Assembly: GCF_001186125.1 (NCBI RefSeq)
Contig: NW_014040190.1
Location: 8,632-43,200, forward strand
Direction of reading: 5' to 3'
Length of the DNA stretch: 34,569 bases
Source: Sphaeroforma arctica JP610
Lineage: Eukaryota > Opisthokonta > Ichthyosporea > Ichthyophonida
Below the pieces are notes generated by a model, which was given only the letters and a program-made list of their open reading frames with translations, was not told the DNA's origin and ran no database searches. The translations under genes were made by a program, and so were the position numbers. Of the stretch, positions 1-12,785 are shown one piece after another. Each line of letters opens with the position of its first letter. The first letter of the stretch is position 1.

Positions 1-74
<74 letters not shown>

Positions 75-99
75 TTTATATAATATATATATATATATA
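1..99. repeat. (TA)n microsatellite at left edge
   Basis: Almost pure alternating TA with a few AA/TT interruptions. Simple sequence of this kind recurs at about 12.0-12.4 kb and at 27265-27297, so it is characteristic of this genome. The window probably starts inside a longer array. Confidence 0.95.
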
Positions 100-2678
100 C
101 GGTGGCTTTTCCTGGCGTTCGAGTAAGAGTCATTGAAGGCCATAAGGATGATTTTAAATAGAACGAAAGTATACTTATACCGGCATGAGTTTGCACAATA
201 CTTGGAACCTGAAAGAATACCCTTCGGTAACATGTACTAGCTAAGAATTTCGTGTTTACACTCGAAAAAAATGTTAGAAACCACGCATTGCAAGAAATAT
301 GCGTATGATACTTATGCCAAACTGAAAGCTCACATTCACACACATAGCCAGCAAAATGGGCAGTTTGACTACCTTGTTGATGGTGAATTTAGGGTCACTG
401 AACTTTTCGGACATTCTTGCTCTCTTCAAATCTCTCTCTATTTAGTTTGTAGCGTGTACGTGAATCACACAAGAGATTTAAAATCGCTTCTAAAATACGA
501 ATATGAAATCAAACTAAATATTGTAGTCGAATATCTGCATGAAATCAATAAATAAATGTCGTGTAAACCAAACATAGAGAGAGTGAAGAAGTCGAAAGTG
601 ACTCGCGAACTTGTGAAGTCGAAAGACGAAACCCGAAGAACCACGCTGTTTTTATTATGTAAATATTTTTGGAAAGGAAACTCGCAATCTGACATAAATA
701 TGAGGTGATGTTGATGAATTTGATGACAGTCAAATACTGTAACTGGTATTGTGAACATGTTCGACACAACAACCCAGCCCCCCAGCCCGAGAGAAGTTGA
801 AAGCTGACAAACCCCTAATGTATTTATCTATTATTTCAAATTTGAAGACAGCTTTATACGGCTACTGGGTCACTGGGAATCTGGGATAAATAAATGTATA
901 TGGCGCGGCAGCCGTGCGTGCGCCGCGCGGTGGTCGGCAGCGGGCAGACAGGCGCCGGCGGCTGGGTTTTGACTGTTGAGCTGTCAATGAAACCTCTTAG
1001 GTTTGGGTGGTTGTTTGTCTCACATGTCGCCGGCATCATGCGAAGTTGCGAACAACTGTTTCAGTGTTTTTAGGTCTACCCCTTGCGAATAACAAACAAT
1101 GGAAAGTCAAAATTATGTCATGTATTTTTTAATAGTCATTGAGAGTATGTATGAGGCTCTGACTCACTGTCACGGAGGCCCTGTCAGGCTGTCGTTCCCT
1201 GACACAAGTGACATCATCATTTGTGCGCCAAAATGTGGGGCCACGGGCAGAGGGAAGGCGCGGGGAGGCGGGATTTTTGCATACATAGCCTTCTCTGATT
1301 TTTGACACATGTGTTGATGACAACATTAGACACGTCGACATTCGACAGTCGACACTCGACACTCGGCAATACATACCGGTATATTGAGTTTAACCTCAGT
1401 TCGGTACTTTATAAATTTTATCCATTTATTTTATTTTTGATTGTATGTATTGTAGTTTTTCATATACAAAATGATAAACTAAATGAAAACGAATATATTT
1501 ACGTATACTAAAACCATAAATAGTCTATGTAAATAAATAGGTCCAGAATAGAGGCACCGCCGCAAAGCGACACAGATAGATTTTTTATATTGTAGGGTAT
1601 ACATACTACATATTTAGCATGAAATTCCTTATTCCTACATCTACAACTGCTACTAGTACACATACGTGTTCTTGAAATATACAACTGGTTCTTTTACTGA
1701 ACCTAAAAGGATTTAACAATCTACTTGTTAGAACTGAGTAAAGTCAAAGAACGCCAATGACGAACAAAATGAAAGAGACTATATTCCTAAGTTACACCAA
1801 TCGTTCATAGATTTTGTTTAATATTTATCTCGGCGAATCATAATACTCCATTTAAATGCTGTGCACTGGCTATTATTTTTATCTATTTATATCTCGCCTA
1901 GACAATGGGCAAATTTGAAGAATTATCGATTCGTCATTTGTCGACTAATTTGGAAAAAGCTTTTCAACCGTCTAGTATTTGCGGGACCTGGCCTTTTTAC
2001 TCTTATAATTGACAGTGACAGCCTTGGCCCGAAGGCGACTTGTGAACCGACAAAAAACATTTTTTTAAAAACAATATATATATATAAATTACAGCTGTTA
2101 TTCGCACTTCATTGTCGCACAAATGCCAAAGCCTTTCTGTGTCAGATTTCTTTTTTGTTTTATCGGAATATTTGCATAAATATGGAACACATGAAAATGC
2201 GTAAGAGTTTATGATGACTCATATTGTCATAAAATGAACTGACATCAGAGTCAGAATGTCAGATACGGGTGCTGGACTCCTGGACTACTACTACTGGCAT
2301 ACAGGTCTCAACTCTGGAGCATCGGGAGCCTCTGGGGCAGTTGTCGGCCACTCGAGCGCGTCAAATTGACACTAAAAAGCCAAATTGTATTTAAAGGCTG
2401 AACAGAGGAAGGTATAAATTTCTTAAATTTCTTGACACGTTTTTGAAGCTGAAGAATTCCGAATTTCCGATACCATCCGGTGTTCGTGTTGCCTGGTCAA
2501 AAATTCCTGAAATTTTATGCTGCCACTTAATGGTTCAAAGCAAATTCGCAAATTCGCAACTTCGCAGTCGCATAATCGATAGGTATATACACTGTCAATT
2601 CCTTCGCATTAAGAATCACATCTCTTTGTTTGACTATCAGAAGCATCGAGCTACCTGTAGACGAATCAACGTATCAAC
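100..2678. other. non-coding upstream region of the protease gene
   Basis: No reading frame here looks like a conserved protein; the longest (about 1861-2214, 117 codons) is AT-biased and unrecognised. A short GC-rich patch at about 901-965 stands out from the AT-rich surroundings, and a run of GACA/TCGAC-type short repeats lies at about 1317-1365. The last 200 bases before 2679 presumably hold the protease promoter, but I see no defined element that I would call. Confidence 0.6.
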
Positions 2679-4642
2679 ATGTTGACTAAGAACGCAGTAT
2701 TGAGCGCTGTTGCGTGTGCAGCTGTTTCTAATGCAAGCCCCATACTTCTACACCAGAATGAGAATGCCTTCTCCAATGGCGAGAAGGCTCATGTGATGAC
2801 CGCTCCTAACCTAGGAAAGTTTGTGCCCACTTATCCCAAACAGTACACAGTCACAGGTATCATGCACATCCCATATGCTGACGTCCACGAGCCTGTCAAA
2901 GTACAGACTGATGAGGAGGCCCGTGCACAAAAGGTTACGTACTACGACGGCAGGGATGCGATGCTGTACCTAAACATTGGCGAGGATACCGGTATGACCT
3001 ACGAGACGTACATTGGATACAATCGACCGATGTGTTTCCAATCCAAGCTGAAGAAAGGCACAGACACACAAGACCGCATGGACAGGGAGGTCAAGTTCAT
3101 TCCCGATCTGAAGGAATTTGAATACCGCGGTAAGACACCGTGCAATCCTGCCAAGACCGACGAGCTGTGCCACCACTGGTCTCAGGAGAAGTCCCAGGGC
3201 TTCCACAACCAGTATGTGTACTATGCCAAGGACGATGAACTATACACCCCCTACTATCTGTCAATGGTGGGCCGCAATGTGGTGTTTGCTTCCCACTACG
3301 ATATGTACAACGTCGAGTATCTGACATTCGAGCCTACCGTGGATTCTTCTGCATTCGAGGTGCCCGAGTGCAGCGTTTTCTTGGGTGGACGTGATGACCA
3401 CCATCATGCCGTTCGTGAAGAGATCGACTCTCTTATGAACGCACATGACCATGTGAGTGATAAGTTCGATGAGCATGTCGTTAAGTTCAACAAGACGTAC
3501 GCGGATGATAAGGAGTTACTCGAGGGTCATCTCAACTTTCGTGTAAGTCACCACACCGTCAACAACATGAACAAGCAGGGTGATGATGCCACATACGGCC
3601 ACAACCACGCCTCTGATCTCAGTACCAGAGAACGTAACGGCCGTATGTTTGGCTACCGCAAGTCCTACAAAGTAGGTAAGCCCAGTGATCACGTGCATGT
3701 CAACCGAACCGTCAGCAAGATGATTGTGGACACCAATATCAAGGTGCCCGATGCTGTTGATTGGCGATTGGATGGCGCTGTAACGCCAGTGAAGGATCAA
3801 GGTACCTGTGGATCATGCTGGGCATTTTCCACTACTGGGGCGATGGAGGGAGCGTACTTCCTGAAGACCGGACGATTAAACACCCTGTCGGAGCAGCAGT
3901 TGATGGACTGTAGCTGGGCCTATACCAACAACGGATGTGATGGCGGTGAACCGGCTATGGCTATGGACTACCTGACTGAGGTGGGTGGGATCATGGATGA
4001 CTCATCGTACAAGTACGAAAACGCGGACAACTACTGTCGCTACAACCCAGAGAAGAAGGCGGCGTCTATCAAGGGTCGTGTGTTGATCCCGTCGGGTGAC
4101 GAATTCGCGTTGAAGCAGGTAAATACTTTATTTTATCGCGTACAGCCTTGTAGTGTTTTGGTTGATGTATATAGCGTTCTAGGAATTGGTTTCTCTTTTA
4201 GAATAATAGCGTTCAAGTCGCAGAAAGCCATCCTTGAAGTATACATAGCTGTGCACAAGTATATCCACTTTGTTTCTATTAGCAGGTTTCTTATTTATAT
4301 ATATATATATACACTATACATATATGCTGATCCCTCTTTTTCCACCATTTATTATCTCAGGCCGTTGCTCTACACGGGCCCGTGTCCGTTGCCTTCGATG
4401 CATCCAAGCCATCGCTACTGTACTATTCCAGCGGTGTGTACAGAGATCCCAATTGCTCGACTACAGACCTTGATCACGCGGTGTTGGTAGTTGGCTATGG
4501 CACCACTGAGCTTGGAGATGACTACTGGATTGTCAAGAACTCGTGGTCCACTTACTGGGGTGATATGGGATACTTCAAGATTGCGCGCAATGACAACAAC
4601 CACTGCGGTATTGCCACGGATGCCACCTATGTGGTCGTCTAA
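2679..4642 (+). CDS. papain-family (C1A) cysteine protease, CfaD / 26-29-kDa proteinase type
   Basis: Two exons, 2679-4118 and 4361-4642, with one 242-nt intron (GTAAAT...CTCAG, phase 0), give 573 residues. The first ~20 residues look like a signal peptide. Residues ~30-250 form the extra N-terminal domain known from insect 26/29-kDa proteinases and Dictyostelium counting-factor-associated protein D. Residues ~265-330 resemble an I29 inhibitory propeptide. The mature peptidase begins near residue 356 (VPDAVDWR). All papain active-site residues are visible: Gln374 in the oxyanion hole, Cys380 in CGSCWAF, His519 in [11 protein letters not shown], Asn540 in VKNSW. The family cleaves proteins in lysosomes, in digestive vacuoles or outside the cell. 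Reading through the intron instead would lose His519 and Asn540, so splicing is required. The ATG at 2679 is the first in frame and directly precedes the hydrophobic segment. The function is confident; the exact orthology is less so. Confidence 0.95.
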
Positions 4643-7339
4643 GTGAAGTATTGGAGAATGGATCTGGGTACGGTCTGACTGAAGCATCATCTGTGTCACT
4701 GCTAAGATGGAGCTTTATCTGGGGTACCCTTGATATGAGATTGGAGTATGGACGGGCAGGGCACTATCTCACCAATTGCAGAGAAAAGTTAGTTATTGTC
4801 TCGTTATTGGGGGGTGGAAGAGTGCCGAAGGATGCCTTTGCCTCAGGAACGAGGGAGTTTTCCGAGTTGATGGGAAGCATTGTTTGAATGCGAGGAATTA
4901 ATCCTGCGAGCGCTTATGCTTTTTACTGCAAGCATGTGCGTATGCAAACCTGCAAAGACCACTACATTGTTTGGCTTGGATTGTTTTAGCAACAGTTACA
5001 GAAGTCACAACGTGTGGATGAGCATAGATGCTGTAGAAGGTAATTACACTAGACTGCTTCAGTGAGAATGTCTCGTAATATCTAATGCGAGGTGCCTGGT
5101 TCACCTCGCTAATAGCCTGCGTATCAATGCACCGCTGCGCACAAATAAAAATATTAGTAAGATCACTAACAATGAAACAATAGTATAATGCAAAGGTACC
5201 AGGTCCTGATCACTTATTTTTTACTTTGACCATCTTGGTGTATTTATTTTACAGTGCGAGTGTGAATGCGTCTTCACTCTTCTATATATATGTATGTATG
5301 TATGTGTAACACACAGACACGTTTAATATATATATCATTTGGACATGACTGAATGCAGTTGCACATGAAATATACACTCGTTTGCTTAACTAGTCGTAAG
5401 TTAGCATGCGCATACGAATAGAAGTACACAGATTTATGCCCAGGTGTTCACGCGTGTAAATGTACATAATTGTTGCTCCTAACCGAGTCATATTCGCGCA
5501 ACCGCAAACGTGTTACTTATATGTAGAATTAGTAGTTTGCACATAAATATCCGAATATACATGAATAGATGTACATTTATAAAGCGGGCTGTGTGCTGTT
5601 TATGTTGTAACAATGTGATGTATGATAAGTGCCTTCCTATCTATTATCTGCATGTTGTTGAAATTTTAGGTTTGTTTAATGTAGACAACGGGTGTTTGCA
5701 TTGACTATCCTGTACATTGTACTGCATACGTAGCACAGCCGGGTGGACAATATGCACGAGTTCATCAACAATGTCAACGTACGTCTTTTTAATAAATAGA
5801 CACCTGGCACAGGCGTCGATGTTTGATGGAAATATAGAACAAAATAGAACAATGCGCTTAAACGATGATTACGTATGGCAAATAGAATTGGCAAAACTGA
5901 TATAGAAAGTAAGTTGAAAGACACAATCAACCCCATACACGCAGTCATACGTATTTCCAAATTGACTTCAGATTCGTGTGTGCAATAATTGAAAGCATGT
6001 ATGTGCGCATCCAAAAGCGTATACTCACACTCATGTGTTTGCGGGGGGCACACATGCATCCGTGTGATATGTTAGACAATGTATTTATAGAACAATACTC
6101 GCGTATTCCAGCCATATTCTTTCGTTGTTTGTGCTCAGATTCTATTTGGCAATTGGATATAAATCGCATTGTACCCGCAGCCCGTATATTTTGGCAATGT
6201 AGGTATGTACAAAGACAGATATGATAGCAAAGCACGCAGCATGCGGTGCCTCTTCACATCTTATTACCACAATCATTCACGGTGAGTATAGGTATGACAA
6301 CCTCTAGGACTACTCTCACTGTCTCAGAGTTTTCTAAGCAATTCCCGAGTTCGTCCAACTCTCATTCTTAGTTGTAGACATTCCATCCCGGAATCCACAC
6401 ACCGTCAAGGACGCCGGCTAAAGCAAATGTCCTCCATTTTTCATTACTTCAAATCCACATCGCTTCGTAAAGCGGCAAACATTTATATATACAAATATAT
6501 ACCACAGCTCACATTCCAAGAATATCCGATGAACGGGGGCACGTTACGTTGCAGGCACACAGCTACGAGGCAATGCCATTTATAGCAACTCCGCTCCTCC
6601 TTCTAGCCAGAAATGGATAGCATTAAAAGCATCTAGCAACTCGGCAGAGCCTCCACTTATTCATACAATGAAGTATGAAGTGTGGGTGAATTTTAAAGGA
6701 GTTTGAATAGACTTTTTCAAACACGGCATATCACTAGTACCTTGACTCTTTCATATCATGAAGCGTCCATAAAGTCACTCAGCTCACTCTCAGAATACAC
6801 CGGGTCACCCCGCCCCTGAGACCATAGCTGCCATGTATTGCATATGTGGACGTCTACATACACTGTACTTTTTGCATATTACGCTTCTCAGGTATTTCAC
6901 ATTTACTCCGATAACTGATTTGATAGCGGTAATTGTAGTACCCTGGGATAACATCACATGTACTGCACCCAGAACGGACCATCGTGAACGGCACCGATGG
7001 CTCTGAGCGTGACGGTGGTGCCTTCGGATCTGGCACACTCGTGAGCAAACCCTGACATACACGCGCTTATCACATGATAGGAATGCCGTATTCGAATCGC
7101 AACTCACTGTCGATTGGAGCCCATACAAATGTGCATGCAACCCCCTCCTCCAGTCTTCCATAGGCGCATGCTCAGGCATTGACTTGCACGTGCGCTCGCT
7201 TGCATCGGGCAACGCGTTCGACCACGTGTACTTGTGTGGCTTTGCGGTGGCTCATAGTGTGTGTTGTCTGGTCCCCAATTCTCCTGCTAAGCGCATCCAA
7301 TGTATCAGTGCACTATACACACCCCGGTCCACCATCGCC
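4643..7339. other. intergenic region between convergent protease and cap methyltransferase genes
   Basis: This holds the 3' sides of two convergent genes. Reading frames of 60-135 codons occur on both strands, but none matches a family I know. A stretch at about 6950-7330 has protein-like frames on the plus strand that I could not identify (see findings). The rest looks non-coding. Confidence 0.55.
5144..5149 (+). terminator. candidate polyadenylation signal of the protease gene
   Basis: An AATAAA hexamer lies about 500 nt after the protease stop codon. The position is plausible, but in AT-rich DNA the hexamer can arise by chance. Confidence 0.3.
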
Positions 7340-10300
7340 TCAGTCCATGCGTTTTCTGAAAACGAATGCAACATATTGCCCTGCGGTTGCGATGAATCGC
7401 GTTGGTGTGAGAACTAGAAAAGGGCTGGGGCTGCTACCGATATACAATTTAGTTGTTCCCAAACCTTTTTTAATAAACACGCATAGATACACGCGACTGC
7501 CAGTGTTGCCAAATTATTAAGATCCAAGCCAGAACAAGATGTGTGTCATAGCTAGTCAAAGAGAGTGCAGATAAGCACTGTTCACCGAGCATGAAGTCAT
7601 AACGACAGAAAGTATACCACAGATATAATCTTCCGGATCACAAAAGCAAGATGCGATGGATATTGGCCCACAAGCCATACAAGTGAGCATTAAAACCTTT
7701 TGTGTTGGGCTTCCATTCTATGAGATTCTACTACAGCAATCATGGCTCTACAAACAACAGCATGACGGGACAGGTACAGATACAATCATACACCCGCCAT
7801 GTGAGTATCTACCCTATACAAGTACAAGCATGCTCGGCGGAGAGAACATCTACACTACAAATACACAAGCACTCTATGTCCAGAACCGAGCGCTCACCTG
7901 TAGCACAAGCATGCTCGGGATAGATAGCATCTGTATTGTAGCTATACGCATCTACGCCATAAAAACGTGCGCCTGCCTAAAGCTCCAAGTACTCACGAAA
8001 TATGGTGCCCTGTCAATTATTTGCATATGCGTATATGAAATTATACATACATCGATACAAACTATGCCCACTTTTCCACACACCCACACTCACCTATAGC
8101 CTCCCACTGGTCACGCGGGATGGTTCCTTGCCGGCCCAGCACTTTCATACGGATCATGCGGTCCACGGCATCGGGATCGGTCTGGTACTTCGCAAAGAAG
8201 TCATGGAACCTCTCGTACGTCACCAGCTCCAGGTTGTGTTCCTTCGCCAGCTTAGTGAGTATGGCTGGGTGGGTCAGATACTCAGGGCAGTCGTCTATGG
8301 CATCCACTAGACTGAAGTTGTACTTGCAGCCGTACTCGGGAAAGTCTTTCTTATCGTCCTTGGCAAACTTCACGTTGTACACGTCATTCCCAAAGCTGTC
8401 GCCGTTGGCGGCGCGCAGTTGCTTGACGAGTAGGCAGGCGTTGGTAGTCGTTCCAAAGAAAACACCCTGTGCACGCGAGGCAACAGACACGTGGGTTTAG
8501 TTACAGTGAGACGCATAAAACCAGTGCTGATATCGCATGGTCGCGCACAATGTGTACAACAGTGCATCACGTCACATAGGCAGAGTTAAAAAACCAATCA
8601 AATCCCTAAGACAGCCTAGCACACACCACACACCCCCGGCTTCAGGCATTCGGCAGCGTTTCGCATCATCATCATGGCCTTCTCCTCACTCTCAAAGGCG
8701 TAGTGAAACGAGAACTGACAGCTCACCGTATCGAACATGGGCTTAAATGAGTAGACGTCGCGCAGTCGCAGCTTAGCGCAATCGGCCACATGGAACTCAG
8801 CCGTTGGTTTGTAGCCACGCATCTCTGAGTACCGCTGGCGGCAGTGCGATATCGATACCTGATGGGTGACCACGTGTGATGTGTATACAAATGTATGTTG
8901 AGGAGAGGTTGTGTGCTTGGTCACGCATGGAGCTTTTATGCGCCTATCTACCATCAAATTTCTTATTGGGCTTATTCACCATCAAGTTGCTTATTAGGCT
9001 TATCCACCATCAAGTACGTTATTGGTGCGTATATAATTGCACAATACATACAGCACACACACACTCCATCGATCTACCTCTTTTTTTTCTCAGATGCGCA
9101 GATTTGATTTGTTGACAACCCGTAAATTGAATCGCGCTATGCAAACAACGCAAAGAAAACGTGCAGTGGGATGGCGTCAGCGTCACAGCCTACCGTCGAG
9201 CAAACTGATCTTTGATCTACATGTCTCATTGTTCGCATACGTGTCTCATTGTTCGCATACGTGTCTCATTGTTCGCATACGTGTCTCATTGTTCGCATAC
9301 GTGTCTCATTGATCGCATTTGTACTAGCCTGTCCCGTAGGCTGTCAAGACGCACCCACGTCCACAAACACGCTAAACCTAAAATCTCATATTCGGTCCGT
9401 TTCCGCACAATTCATCATGCGTGTGCACCATACAGTGGAGTGGCAAGGACAACACACACGTGCAACAGTTGCACTGCACAGCTAGGCCGTGCTCGATGTT
9501 TGGGACGCAGACCAGCCAACCGTATAAGACAAGCGCACTCGCCAGTATACACGTAACTAAGAAAGCGTCTCATGACTTACCTCGGCAATGTCAGCTCCTA
9601 CCAATCTGCCCACCCGGGCCTTAGACCACTTGTTGAGATCGCCGCCCTTGCCACAGCACAGATCCAGCACACACATGTTGGGTCTGACGTACTTCTGAAT
9701 CATGGTGGCCTTCAGCCAGTTGTTGAAGCACTGTAGTGTGTAGCAGGAGGATCTGCAATGTTATCAATAGCTCCACATGATCAATGAATACATGCAGTAA
9801 AATAATAGTGTGTACTTGCGCATATATCAGCTTAAAGCGCGTGCTTTATACCGCTGCTATTAACCAAACACTGACAAGTACGCATACGCATTCGTCTTCG
9901 GTGGAGTGTCTCTCTGTATGAAGATTCAAGTCATTCCCTGCTCACGATAGAGCGCACATTATATGACTGTGGACGTTACAGACAAACGATCAGTCCCAGA
10001 ATTGCAAAGGCGTGAAGTGGATGGTGGGACAGCCGTCGACGGAAGGCTGTCTCATCCAAGCATACACGGTTTGAAATCAAGCGGTTTGGCATTAAAGTGA
10101 AATGTATATGCCATAGATAGTATCATCGGGATTTCAGCTGGATTTAAATAAATCTCGAGTGAGTAATCGATTCGCCAGGCACGTATCTTTATACTACTGT
10201 AACTTTAACAGCCAGTGCGTTCCGTATTAAGTCCTTCAGTGAGGGAAGCATCCTGCAACTATAGAGTTCAGTAACAATCAGAAACCATATATTATTGGAC

Positions 10301-11034
10301 TATTGTAAATGGTACAGACAATCACACGGCGAAAAACGTACGCACCATATACACTTGAAACTGTATCTTATCCCCCAACGAATAAACAATTAAAGGACTA
10401 AACATACCTTCAGAGCGTATATGGGACTCTCTTCTCGCGCGCGTACGCCAACATCCGGTCTTGCATTATAGTGCTGTGCTACAACCGTACCCAAGTCTGC
10501 TACAGTGCTGTCTCTTTTGCCTGACCGGTCTGAAAGGACAACTCGCTGATGTGACCTCTCTGTGGTTTGTTGGGTTTGTCTGTCCCTTGAACTACCTCTA
10601 TCCATACCACTGCCACCGTCTTCGTATTTGCTCTTTTTATACGTTTGTCTGTCATCGACCTCATCGCACTGCCGCTTTCTCCCACTCCTATCTACACCAT
10701 CGGAGTAATGCCCACTCACTACCCGATCTACAGAGTGTGTTTTATCTCTCGCATTTCCAGAAGACACTTCGCTGCTGTGTCGATTACCTGCATCTCTATC
10801 ACTATTGTTATCCCCATCGCCAGAAGATGTGCGTACATCTCCATTATTGTGTATGTCTGGTGAACTTGTCACTTTGCATACATTTTCAATATTATGTATC
10901 TCTGGTGAGCTTGTCACTTTCGCATCATCTGAGTTTGATACAACACCAACATTAACACTATCGTTGTTAGCTTGACCGTCACTGTCACTGTCGCTGTCAC
11001 TCAGCCCTAATCCGTGTATCTCTCCCTCACTCAT
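7340..11034 (-). CDS. RNMT: mRNA cap guanine-N7 methyltransferase
   Basis: This enzyme methylates N7 of the cap guanosine of nuclear pre-mRNA using SAM. Exons in minus order are 11034-10408, 9730-9581, 8858-8634, 8466-8094 and 7380-7340. All junctions are GT-AG and in phase, giving 471 residues (human RNMT has 476). Residues 1-180 are a low-complexity acidic/polar tail with SDSDSDSD at 12-19, a duplicated 15-residue unit (39-53 and 54-68) and basic clusters suggesting nuclear import. The catalytic core starts at VAQHYN (185-190). SAM motif I is [12 protein letters not shown] (230-241), followed by [17 protein letters not shown] and LKPGG..FGTT follow, as in animal enzymes. The last exon supplies QYVAFVFRK, matching the YLVFAFEK end of the human protein. 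The second exon starts at the AG before TGC (9730), which keeps frame and alignment; an AG 23 nt upstream does not. It is head to head with THOC5. Confidence 0.95.
7824..7941. repeat. two diverged copies of a ~37-bp segment
   Basis: Both copies begin ACAAGCATGCTCGG, at 7824 and 7905, and remain similar for some 20 further bases. They lie inside the last intron of the cap methyltransferase gene and have no evident function. Confidence 0.5.
8951..9032. repeat. 28-bp tandem repeat, three copies
   Basis: Units beginning CCATCAA recur at 8951, 8979 and 9007, with a core of CTTATTGGG or TTATTAGG. The array sits in intron 2 of the cap methyltransferase gene. Confidence 0.8.
9221..9320. repeat. 20-bp minisatellite, five copies
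   Basis: The unit GTGTCTCATTGTTCGCATAC is repeated with perfect 20-base period; the first and last copies vary slightly. It lies in intron 2 of the cap methyltransferase gene. Reading frames across it are repetitive artefacts. Confidence 0.95.

Positions 11035-12785
<1,751 letters not shown>

Noticed and set aside
4119-4490. Unspliced 603-residue version of the cysteine protease
   Set aside because: It would lack the catalytic His and Asn, which lie in the exon at 4361-4642 in perfect phase.
7656-8099. 147-codon plus-strand frame, and a possible minus-strand exon ending at a GTGAGC near 7897
   Set aside because: Both lie in the last RNMT intron, and the RNMT protein is complete and in phase without them.
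9731-9753. Upstream acceptor for RNMT exon 2 at 9753/9754
   Set aside because: It would shift the frame; the AG just before TGC at 9730 restores both frame and alignment (IYALK joined to CFNNWL).
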